A DNA stretch of 64,000 nucleotides from NCBI RefSeq assembly GCF_039529775.1, contig NZ_BAAANL010000002.1, positions 583,661 through 647,660 on the forward strand. The letters are read 5' to 3'. Made by a program: the position numbers and the translations under genes. Each line of letters starts with the position of its first letter. Position 1 is the stretch's first letter. Source of the stretch: Myceligenerans crystallogenes. Its GTDB lineage: Bacteria > Actinomycetota > Actinomycetes > Actinomycetales > Cellulomonadaceae. This document shows, one piece after another, positions 1-11,333 of this stretch. The notes under the pieces were generated by a model. The model saw nothing but the letters and a program-made list of their open reading frames with translations. It did not search any database and was not told the origin of the DNA.

Positions 1-58
1 GGTGTCGACCGCGGAACAGACCGCGTTCCGCATCTGGGTGGACTACGAGCTCGTCTGA
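1..58 (+). CDS. 3' end of an unidentified gene (partial)
   Basis: The first 58 bases read open in one plus-strand frame and end with TGA at 56-58. The translated tail is STAEQTAFRIWVDYELV. Too little is present to assign a family. It runs convergently to uvrA, and a short hairpin lies between the two stop codons, which fits the end of a real gene. Function unknown. Confidence 0.4.
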   Translation, partial: VSTAEQTAFRIWVDYELV

Positions 59-94
59 CGCACGGCCCGACGACCACCTGTCCGACGACGACCC

Positions 95-112
95 GCCCGG
101 CGAGAGCCGGGC
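95..112. terminator. Short bidirectional hairpin between convergent genes
   Basis: GCCCGGC-gaga-GCCGGGC forms a perfect 7-bp stem with a GAGA tetraloop. It lies between the stop of the partial plus-strand gene (58) and the uvrA stop (117). There is no T-tract. Its position suggests a shared terminator. Confidence 0.5.
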
Positions 113-116
113 ACGC

Positions 117-3083
<2,967 letters not shown>

Positions 3084-3112
3084 GCGAGCATCCTAGGCCG
3101 AGACTCTGACAT

Positions 3113-3128
3113 TCGCACGCGTGTTCTA
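3113..3128 (-). promoter_or_regulatory. Candidate LexA (SOS) box upstream of uvrA
   Basis: On the minus strand the site reads TAGAACACGCGTGCGA. The actinobacterial LexA consensus is TCGAACnnnnGTTCGA, so 10 of the 12 defined positions match (A for C at position 2, G for T at position 13). The 4-base spacing between half-sites is intact. It sits 30 bases upstream of the uvrA GTG start, where SOS control of uvrA is expected. The match was found by eye and binding is inferred. Confidence 0.6.
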
Positions 3129-3146
3129 CGACACGCCGCCGGGCCC

Positions 3147-3455
3147 TCAGGCGAACCCGCCGATCACGACGTTCCACTCCCGCGCCGACCGCTCCGTGAT
3201 CAATCCCACCTTCCGGAACGGGTCCTCGTCGAGGGCCGCGAGGACGTCGCCGGCCGAGTCCCCCTCCAGGACGAGAAGGGCGCCCGCGCCGGCCGGCGGC
3301 GCGCCGTCCCGCGGCACCACCGCGGGCTGCGGCCCCGACGCCCGCAGCACCCCCGCCTCGTGCAGGCCGCGCAGGAAGGCACGGTGCTCCGCGCGATGGG
3401 CGTCGAGCCCGGCGGCGTCGTCGGCGTACACGTAGGTCACGGCATAGGTCGTCAT
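3147..3455 (-). CDS. YciI-family protein
   Basis: A small single-domain protein of 102 aa with the YciI/DGPF fold pattern: N-terminal MTTYAVTYVYADD, an HRAEHRAFLRGL helix, then GALLVLEGDSAGDVLAALDEDPF and the terminal strand. YciI-like proteins are ferredoxin-like dimers of mostly unknown function, some in transport or chlorocatechol metabolism. I chose the ATG at 3455 because GGAG then lies 10 bases upstream; the alternative ATG at 3464 leaves only 2 bases. It is transcribed towards uvrA, and its 3' end sits only about 20 bases from the LexA-like box. Confidence 0.75.
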   Translation of the reverse strand: MTTYAVTYVYADDAAGLDAHRAEHRAFLRGLHEAGVLRASGPQPAVVPRDGAPPAGAGALLVLEGDSAGDVLAALDEDPFRKVGLITERSAREWNVVIGGFA

Positions 3456-3504
3456 GCCGGCCATTCTCCAGCAGATTTCCCGGGCCTCCGCCGGGGACGA
3501 CGAC

Positions 3505-3537
3505 GGCGCCCGTCCCGCCGGGCGGGAGACGGGCGCC
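3505..3537 (-). terminator. GC-rich hairpin after the 81-aa gene
   Basis: GGCGCCCGTC pairs perfectly with GACGGGCGCC (10 bp), and the inner CCGCC/GGCGG can extend the stem. It starts 12 bases beyond the stop at 3549 on the minus strand. No T-tract follows, as for most terminators in this window. Confidence 0.55.
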
Positions 3538-3548
3538 GCGGGGTGCGC

Positions 3549-3794
3549 TCACGCGTCGGCGGCGACCTCGTCCACCTCGGCGTAGGCCAGCGTCACGAGC
3601 GCCTGGGCGTGCACGGCGTGCTCCCACTTGCCCAGGTCCGCGATGCTCTTGATCTTCAGGGCAGCGAGCGCCTCGTCGTGCTTGGGGCTCAGGCCGAGCA
3701 GCGCCGACGGCGGAGCGTCCAGGATCTCCTTGATGCTCTTGCCGCGGTAGGACTTGTCGACCAGGTTGTCCAGGTTCAGGCTCATGGCAGCCAT
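3549..3794 (-). CDS. Small helical protein of unknown function
   Basis: An 81-aa acidic protein. It starts MAAMSLNLDNLVDKSYRGKS and continues with EILDAPPSALLGLSPKHDEALAALKIKSIADLG, a helix-hairpin-helix-like helical repeat (LSPKHDEALAALKIKSIADLG resembles DUF4332/HhH-type folds). It ends with HAQALVTLAYAEVDEV. A good ribosome site (GAGGAAAGG) precedes the ATGs at 3794 and 3785; the first is used here. It is divergent from the metallo-hydrolase gene, with 178 bases between them. I do not recognise a specific function. DNA or protein binding through the HhH-like repeat is only a guess. Confidence 0.65.
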   Translation of the reverse strand: MAAMSLNLDNLVDKSYRGKSIKEILDAPPSALLGLSPKHDEALAALKIKSIADLGKWEHAVHAQALVTLAYAEVDEVAADA

Positions 3795-3972
3795 GCCTTT
3801 CCTCGAAGGGTCACCGTGCCGGACGGGGTCCGGCCTTTCGCAGCATGTCGCGATCCCAGGGGGTTTGCCAAATTCGCCCGGTAACCGGCGGGTGAACATC
3901 GTGGAACGATTCGCCCACACCCACCACATCCCCCGGGTGCACAGGCGGGCCACCGGCTGGCAGACTCCGTTC

Positions 3973-4713
3973 ATGGCGCCCTACACCGGTGATGTCGTCA
4001 CGGGCAGTGACCCTGATATCCGCCTGCTCGACGACATCGCGATCCACAAGATGTCCGTCGGCCCGATGGACAACAACACCTATCTGCTGACCTGTCACGT
4101 GACGGGGGCGCAACTGCTGATCGACGCGGCCGCGGACCCGCAGTCCCTGATGGACCTCGTCGACATGTCCGAGGGGGACGGCCCCGGCGAGGGCCCGCTG
4201 GACGCAGGTCCGCCGCTTGACGTGGTCGTCACCACGCACCGGCATCCCAACCACCTGGGCGCGCTGGCCGACGTCGTGGCCGTGACCGGCGCGCAGTCCG
4301 TGGCGGGCTCCCTGGACGCGGAGGCCATCGCCTCCGCGTCCGGCACGCCCGTCGAGGTCACCGTGTCCGACGGCGACCGCATCACCTTCGGCGAGGTGAC
4401 GCTCGAGGTGATCCACCTGCGCGGGCACACCCCGGGGTCGATCGCGCTGGCCTACACGGAGCCGGCGCAGGTGTCGGCCGCGGGGGCCGTGGCCGGGCGG
4501 ACGCACCTGTTCACCGGGGACTCGCTGTTCCCCGGCGGCCTCGGGAGCACCAGCGGGGACCCGGACCGGTTCGCGGCGCTGCTGGGCGACGTGACGACGC
4601 GGATCTTCGACCGCTTCCGGGACGACACGTGGGTCTATCCCGGCCACGGCCTCGACACGACGCTGGGCGCCGAGCGCCCCCACCTGGACGAATGGCGCGA
4701 GCGCGGCTGGTAG
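3973..4713 (+). CDS. Metallo-beta-lactamase-fold hydrolase with altered metal motif
   Basis: A 246-aa protein of the glyoxalase II-like MBL superfamily. Metal-site elements appear in order: THRHPNH (H89, H91, N93, H94), GHTPGS (H152), TGDSLFPGG (D183) and VYPGHG (H225). The normal first motif is HxHxDH; here the aspartate that binds the second zinc is asparagine (N93). All other ligands are present. The start is ATG at 3973, giving the usual family length; longer upstream readings lack homology-like sequence. Actinobacterial uvrA/uvrB regions often carry an MBL hydrolase. The substrate is unknown, possibly a thioester. It converges on terC through a strong hairpin. Confidence 0.85.
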   Translation: MAPYTGDVVTGSDPDIRLLDDIAIHKMSVGPMDNNTYLLTCHVTGAQLLIDAAADPQSLMDLVDMSEGDGPGEGPLDAGPPLDVVVTTHRHPNHLGALADVVAVTGAQSVAGSLDAEAIASASGTPVEVTVSDGDRITFGEVTLEVIHLRGHTPGSIALAYTEPAQVSAAGAVAGRTHLFTGDSLFPGGLGSTSGDPDRFAALLGDVTTRIFDRFRDDTWVYPGHGLDTTLGAERPHLDEWRERGW

Positions 4714-4822
4714 CAGCGCTTTCCCGAGCCGCCGGGCTCAGTCGTGCTCGGCCTCGTTCCTCGGCCTGCGCGCGCCTTCGCTACCGGCCGGCGGCCGGGG
4801 ACCTGGCGAGGAAAGCCAACGA

Positions 4823-4860
4823 CCGGGGATCTGGCGGCACGGCTGCCGCCAGATCCCCGG
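4823..4860. terminator. Strong bidirectional terminator hairpin
   Basis: CCGGGGATCTGGCGGCA pairs perfectly with TGCCGCCAGATCCCCGG (17 bp) around a CGGC loop. It lies between the convergent stops of the MBL hydrolase (4713) and terC (4865), only 4 bases beyond the terC stop. Confidence 0.85.
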
Positions 4861-4864
4861 GAGG

Positions 4865-5908
4865 TCAGTCGCCGGTCGTGACCTCGGCCTTCTTGTCGGA
4901 GGCCTTCTCGTCGGACTTGAGGTGCGCCGTGGCGCCGCCACGGGTCGACAGGAGGCTCGCCACCGTGCCGATGGTCAGCGAGGCGATGATGACCGTCAGG
5001 GACAGCCAGATCGGCACCTCCGGGGCCCAGTGGAACCCGTGGCCGTCGTTGAGGAACGGCAGCGTGTTGGTGTGCAGGGCCTCGAGGACCATCTTCACGC
5101 CGATGAAGGCGAGGATCGCCGCGAGCGCGTAGGGCAGGTACACGAGCCGGTCCATGAGGCCGCCGAGCAGGAAGTACAGCTGCCGCAGGCCCATGAGGGC
5201 GAACAGGTTCGTGGCGAACACGAGGAACGGGTCGGTGGTAACGCCGAAGATCGCGGGGATCGAGTCGAGCGCGAACATCAGGTCCGTGGACCCGATCGCC
5301 ACGAAGACGACGATCATCGGGGTGAACAGCTTCTTGCCGTCGACGACGGTGCGCAGCTTGGCGCCGTCGTAGTGGTGGTCCAGCGGGAGCACGCGGCGCA
5401 GGGTGCGGATGAGGGCGTTCTCCTTGAAGTCCTCCTCTTCCTCCTTGAGCTCGTCGATGACCAGCTTGATCGCCGTGTACAGCAGGAACGCGCCGAACAG
5501 GTAGAAGACGGCGGTGAACCGCTCGATGATCGCGGCGCCCGCGAGGATGAAGGCGGCGCGGAACACGAGCGCCATGATGATGCCGACCATCAGCACGCGC
5601 TGCTGCTGCTCACGCGGCACCGCGAAGCGCGCCATGATGATGATGAAGATGAACAGGTTGTCGACGCTCAGGGAGTACTCCATGAGCCAGCCGGTGTAGA
5701 ACTCGGCCGCGGGTGTGGCCCCGCCGACGGCCCAGATCACCCCGCCGAAGGCCAGCGCCAGCGCCACGTAGAAGCTCACCCAGAGGGCGCTCTCCTTGGT
5801 GCTCGGCACGTGCGGGCGGCGGGCGACGATCAGTAGGTCGACGACGATCAGAACGATCATCGCCACGAGGGACGTGATCTCGAACCACGGGGGCAACTCC
5901 AGGGCCAT
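4865..5908 (-). CDS. TerC-family integral membrane protein (Alx/TerC type)
   Basis: A 347-aa polytopic protein. Hydrophobic segments run from the N-terminus (WFEITSLVAMIVLIVVDLL) through about eight to nine helices. The TerC signature SLSVDNLFIF is near residue 85 and the acidic partner GSTDLMFALDSIPAIFG is near residue 225. TerC/Alx proteins export Mn2+ or metallate secreted enzymes. The ATG at 5908 is preceded by AAAGGAAC. The 5' leader carries a yybP-ykoY element, which supports a manganese-related role. The tail is soluble and lysine/acid-rich. Metal specificity is inferred from family and riboswitch, not from residues. Confidence 0.93.
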   Translation of the reverse strand: MALELPPWFEITSLVAMIVLIVVDLLIVARRPHVPSTKESALWVSFYVALALAFGGVIWAVGGATPAAEFYTGWLMEYSLSVDNLFIFIIIMARFAVPREQQQRVLMVGIIMALVFRAAFILAGAAIIERFTAVFYLFGAFLLYTAIKLVIDELKEEEEDFKENALIRTLRRVLPLDHHYDGAKLRTVVDGKKLFTPMIVVFVAIGSTDLMFALDSIPAIFGVTTDPFLVFATNLFALMGLRQLYFLLGGLMDRLVYLPYALAAILAFIGVKMVLEALHTNTLPFLNDGHGFHWAPEVPIWLSLTVIIASLTIGTVASLLSTRGGATAHLKSDEKASDKKAEVTTGD

Positions 5909-5950
5909 CCAAGTTCCTTTCACAGGCTCGGAGGCCACGGCGGGGCGCCA

Positions 5951-5980
5951 CCTCCGATGCGAACGACAATGCACCGGAGG
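5951..5980 (-). promoter_or_regulatory. Alternative hairpin overlapping riboswitch P1 (putative expression platform)
   Basis: On the minus strand CCTCCGGTGC pairs with GCATCGGAGG (10 bp, one G-U) around a 10-base loop. Its left arm, CCTCC at 5980-5976, is also the 3' side of riboswitch stem P1. The two structures are therefore mutually exclusive, as expected for a metal-switched expression platform. No U-tract follows; whether it stops transcription or controls translation is open. Confidence 0.55.
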
Positions 5981-6108
5981 TCTTCCTCACCCGCCGGCAC
6001 CTCCACCCTGTCGGGAACAGGGTGGATTCGCACGGCAGGCCGGCTCGCCCGGGGTAACGCCGTTGTCACCCGTACTGACGATCGAGCCGTCCTGAGGTAC
6101 TCCCCTCC
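5976..6108 (-). ncRNA. yybP-ykoY manganese riboswitch in the terC leader
   Basis: On the minus strand the leader starts GGAGGGGAGTA and ends GAGGAAGACCTCC. These are the two hallmark conserved blocks of the yybP-ykoY family, and GGAGG (6108-6104) pairs with CCTCC (5980-5976) to close P1. Between them is the second conserved piece, ATCGTCAGTACGG, plus several hairpins. The length of about 133 nt and the position ahead of a TerC/Alx gene match the family (Mn2+-sensing; E. coli alx and mntP leaders). The assignment is by eye from these motifs, without a covariance search. Confidence 0.87.
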
Positions 6109-6160
6109 AAGGCCCGCAGTCTACTTCACCCCTGGCGCGGGGGGCGCGTGAGACCAGTCA

Positions 6161-6200
6161 CGCGGCGGCCGCCACGACGGATGCCATGGCGGCCGCCGCG
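6161..6200 (-). terminator. uvrB terminator hairpin
   Basis: CGCGGCGGCCGCCA pairs perfectly with TGGCGGCCGCCGCG (14 bp, 12-base loop). It lies 5 bases past the uvrB stop at 6205 on the minus strand and separates uvrB from the terC promoter and riboswitch. Confidence 0.75.
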
Positions 6201-6204
6201 CTCG

Positions 6205-8313
<2,109 letters not shown>

Positions 8314-8351
8314 GTCTCTACGGTAGACGGGGTCACTGACATCGACGACGG

Positions 8352-8400
8352 GTTCGCGGTGGGTGAGGGCCGAGGAACGAGGCACTCGCCCACCGCGAAC
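8352..8400 (-). terminator. Large inverted repeat after pcp
   Basis: GTTCGCGGTGGG pairs perfectly with CCCACCGCGAAC, extended past one mismatch by GAG/CTC. It lies 30 bases past the pcp stop (8431). The loop carries GGCCGAGGAACGAGGC, a 16-mer that occurs in reverse complement near 4750. It is probably the terminator of the coaE-pcp unit built from a dispersed repeat. Confidence 0.6.
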
Positions 8401-8430
8401 ACGAGGAGACGGCAGCGACAAGCACTGACA

Positions 8431-9081
8431 TCAACGTCCCGCCAGCACGCCCGCCCCGCTCCGCACCGCCGCCAGCGACGTCGCCACCACGATCCGCAGG
8501 GCCTCCGCCAGCAGGGACAGCGGCAGCCCCGGGTCCCCGTCCATCCGCTCCTCGCGCAGGCGCGGCACGTGCACGAAACCCGTCACGGCGTCGGGCCCGA
8601 ACACGTGGCGCAGCGCGTAGAAGACGGTGTTGCAGACGAACGTCCCGGCGGTGTTGGACAGCGCCGCGGGGATCCCCGCGGCGTGCAGCGCGGCCAGCGC
8701 GCTCTTCACGGGCAGGCCCGTGAAGTGGGCGGCGGGCCCGCCGTCGAACAGGGTCTCGTCGGCCGGGGCGAAGCCGGAGTTGTCGGGGATCCGCGCGTCC
8801 GCGACGTTGATCGCCACGCGCTCCAGCCGGACCTTGTCGGTCCCGGCGACCAGCCCGGCGGCGACGACGACGTCGTACGGCCGCCCCTGGCTCTCGGCGG
8901 CCCGCACGGCCCCGCGCAGGGGCGTGAACGCGCCGGCGAACGTCACCGGCAGCAGCAGCGTCGTCAGCTCCGCCCCCTCGGCGCCCGCGTCCCAGACCGC
9001 CGCGAGGCGCCGCACCGCCTCGGCCGACGCGTTGACCTCGTCCCCTCCGAACGGCTCGAAGCCCGTGACCAGCGCCCTCAC
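8431..9081 (-). CDS. pcp: Pyroglutamyl-peptidase I
   Basis: A cysteine peptidase (C15) that removes N-terminal pyroglutamate in the cytoplasm. The 216-aa product begins VRALVTGFEPFGGDEVNAS, with the family's EPFGG hallmark. It contains the catalytic cysteine in NTAGTFVCNTVFY and the histidine in GFVHVP; the catalytic glutamate lies in the central region. The GTG start at 9081 overlaps the coaE stop by four bases (GTGA), so it is translationally coupled to coaE. The normal family length is about 215 aa. Confidence 0.93.
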   Translation of the reverse strand: MRALVTGFEPFGGDEVNASAEAVRRLAAVWDAGAEGAELTTLLLPVTFAGAFTPLRGAVRAAESQGRPYDVVVAAGLVAGTDKVRLERVAINVADARIPDNSGFAPADETLFDGGPAAHFTGLPVKSALAALHAAGIPAALSNTAGTFVCNTVFYALRHVFGPDAVTGFVHVPRLREERMDGDPGLPLSLLAEALRIVVATSLAAVRSGAGVLAGR

Positions 9082-9758
9082 GCGCCGGCCGCCCCGCCGC
9101 CGTACTGCCGCACGTCGTGCAGCGCCGCGTCGTCGGCCTCGGCGCTCGCCTCCTGCGCGACCTCGCGCTGCACCCGTTCCCACAGCTCGTCGACCTGCGC
9201 CTCGAGCTCCGCCGGCGTCCCGGAGCCGTCCAGAACGACGTCGGCGGCGGCGAGCCGGACGTCGTCGGGGGCCTGCGCGCCGATCCGGCCGCGCGCCTCG
9301 TCCTCCGCCATCCCCCGGCTCTCCAGCAGCCGGGTCAGCCGCTGCCCGGCGGGCGTGTGCACGACCGCGACCAGATGGAACGCCTCCGCCTGCCCGGTCT
9401 CGACCAGCAGCGGGATGTCGTGCACGACGACGGCGCGCGGGTCCCGGACCGCCGCGGCCGCCTCGCGCTCGGCGGACAGCCGGCGCACCTGGGGGTGGAT
9501 GATGCCGTTGAGCCGCTCCCGCGCGTCGTCGTCGGCGAACACGATGCGGCCGAGGGCCGCGCGGTCGAGCGTGCCGTCCGCCGCGATCGCGTCCTCGCCG
9601 AACGCCGCGGCGATCTCCTCCAGGCCGACCGATCCGGGCGCGACGGCGTCGCGCGCGAGCTGGTCGTGATCGACGACGACGGCGCCGAGTTCGGCGAACC
9701 GCCGCGCGGCGACGGACTTCCCCGCGGCGATCCCCCCTGTGAGACCGATCCGGAACAT
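9078..9758 (-). CDS. coaE: Dephospho-CoA kinase
   Basis: Catalyses the last step of coenzyme A synthesis (phosphorylation of the 3'-OH of dephospho-CoA). The 226-aa product starts MFRIGLTGGIAAGKSVAARR with a P-loop at residues 8-15 (GGIAAGKS). VVVDHDQLARDAV and the lid region PLLVETGQAEAFHLVAVVHTP follow. The alanine/acid-rich tail after about residue 200 is a common actinobacterial extension. It follows rpsA in the conserved rpsA-coaE-uvrB order, here with a P450 gene inserted between rpsA and coaE. Its 3' end overlaps pcp by 4 bases. Confidence 0.95.
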   Translation of the reverse strand: MFRIGLTGGIAAGKSVAARRFAELGAVVVDHDQLARDAVAPGSVGLEEIAAAFGEDAIAADGTLDRAALGRIVFADDDARERLNGIIHPQVRRLSAEREAAAAVRDPRAVVVHDIPLLVETGQAEAFHLVAVVHTPAGQRLTRLLESRGMAEDEARGRIGAQAPDDVRLAAADVVLDGSGTPAELEAQVDELWERVQREVAQEASAEADDAALHDVRQYGGGAAGA

Positions 9759-9833
9759 GAACCCATGTTGCCCTACGCCGGACCCGCACGCCCCCGAAAC
9801 GATGTCGTACGGCGCGCCGCAGGCCCCGGCACC

Positions 9834-11048
9834 TCAGCCGACCGGCGTGAACTCGACGCGCATCGCCGCCGGGTACCGCGACCACGGCGAGGGCGCCCAC
9901 GTGACGTCGTCGTCCACGAGCCGCAGGTCGAGGCGCTGGACGAGGCGCTCCACGGCGATCCGCACCACGAGCCGGGCCTGACGGCGCGCCGGGCAGGAGT
10001 GCGCGCCGAGGCCGAAGGACAGGTGCGAGCGGTTCCCGGCGTCGAACTCGGCGTCGGGATGGACCCGCGGATCCGTGTTGGCCGCGGCCAGGCTCATCAC
10101 CAGGGCGTCGCCCTCGCGGATCATCCGGTCGCCGAGCAGCCAGTCCCCCACCGCGTAGCGCGCGGGCAGCGCCGCCACCGGCGGCTCGCGCCAGAGCACC
10201 TCGTCGACGGCGTCGTCCAGGCCCCGGCGGGCGCCGACCACCCGGCCGGTGAAGCGCGGGTCCGTGAGCATCAGGCGCAGCGCCGCGGCGCTCCAGGAGA
10301 CGAGCATCTCCAGCGCGGCGCAGATCGCGACCACGATCGTGTGCGCCACCTCGGTGTCGTCGCGCAGCCCGCCGTGCCGGATCAGCTTGCTGGTCAGGTC
10401 CGCCCCGGGGGCGGCACGCAGCTCCACCACGTGGTCGAGCACGAGCCGGTCCAGGGTGCGCAGGCCCACGGCGGCGCTGCCGCCGTGGCCGAAGATCTCC
10501 AGCGCGCAGTGCATGAGGGCCAGGCCCTCCTGCCGGCGGAACCCGAACATCGCGGCCACCGACAGGAAGGACATCGCCACGGTGTACTCGCTGATCAGCT
10601 CGGCCCGCCCGCGGCCCGCGAACTGCTCGATCAGCCCGTCCGCGACCGCCCGGACCATCGCGGCGGTCGTCGTCTCGTCGAACTCGCCGAGCACGTCGTC
10701 GACCGGCGTGCGCAGCCGGCGGTGCTCCGGGCCGTCCTTGTAGTACATGGCCTCGCGACCGCCCGGCGAGAGGATCGGCAGCAGCACCGAGTCCGCCAGC
10801 AGCCGCCCCTCGTGGTACCAGCGCCAGTGCCGCGGATCGCGCGCGAACACCGTCTCCAGCCGCATCACCTGCGCCACCTCGGCGTGCCCCAGGACCAGCC
10901 AGCCGGGCACGCCCGGCTCGAGGTCCACGGGCGCGACCGAGCCGTGCTCGTCCTCGAGCTCACGCAGGGCCTTTCCCATGTCACGCGCCCCGGTCAGCTC
11001 GACCAGCGCGACCCGCCGCCCGCCGGGACGGGAAAGCTCTTCACCCAT
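9834..11048 (-). CDS. Cytochrome P450 lacking the ExxR arginine (CYP157-like)
   Basis: A 404-aa soluble P450. The heme-thiolate motif FGLGAHSCPARRQAR (Cys352) is intact, with Pro instead of Gly after the cysteine. The K-helix reads VDEVLWREPP (281-290). Against the usual VEEALRYEPP, the arginine of ExxR is Trp286. Streptomyces CYP157 enzymes, often found beside conservon GTPase operons, are known for such a loss. The I-helix (about 236-258) also lacks the AGxxT oxygen-activation threonine pattern. No conservon partner, ferredoxin or reductase is nearby, so redox partners must be elsewhere. The start is ATG at 11048; a longer in-frame extension has no P450-like sequence. Substrate unknown. Confidence 0.88.
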   Translation of the reverse strand: MGEELSRPGGRRVALVELTGARDMGKALRELEDEHGSVAPVDLEPGVPGWLVLGHAEVAQVMRLETVFARDPRHWRWYHEGRLLADSVLLPILSPGGREAMYYKDGPEHRRLRTPVDDVLGEFDETTTAAMVRAVADGLIEQFAGRGRAELISEYTVAMSFLSVAAMFGFRRQEGLALMHCALEIFGHGGSAAVGLRTLDRLVLDHVVELRAAPGADLTSKLIRHGGLRDDTEVAHTIVVAICAALEMLVSWSAAALRLMLTDPRFTGRVVGARRGLDDAVDEVLWREPPVAALPARYAVGDWLLGDRMIREGDALVMSLAAANTDPRVHPDAEFDAGNRSHLSFGLGAHSCPARRQARLVVRIAVERLVQRLDLRLVDDDVTWAPSPWSRYPAAMRVEFTPVG

Positions 11049-11246
11049 GTCCTGCTCACACCCTCCGGAGCCGGCCGGACCGGCTCCCCGTCGGAATTCA
11101 CCCGGCCGTGCGCCCGCCGGGACGTCGCACGACGCCTGGGGCTGATTTCTAGCACGGGTGACCTGGGAGATCACATCACAGGTACGAAAGGTGAACAAGA
11201 TCTGGCGTGCTGCGCCGGCCGGCGTCCCGAAGGCTGCCGGAGACGC

Positions 11247-11285
11247 ACGACGGCCCGCCATCCGCGAAGGATGGCGGGCCGTCGT
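11247..11285 (-). terminator. rpsA terminator hairpin
   Basis: ACGACGGCCCGCCATCC pairs perfectly with GGATGGCGGGCCGTCGT (17 bp, 5-base loop GCGAA). It lies 48 bases beyond the rpsA stop on the minus strand and upstream of the P450 gene, so the P450 should have its own promoter within 11049-11246. I see no clear -10/-35 there. Confidence 0.85.
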
Positions 11286-11333
11286 CGCGTCCCTGTCACC
11301 TGCCCCGGCCGCATGCGGTCAGGGCCGGCGGAA

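Noticed and set aside
9834..11048. Part of a conservon (cvn) operon
   Set aside because: No roadblock protein, DUF742 protein, GTPase or sensor kinase is adjacent.
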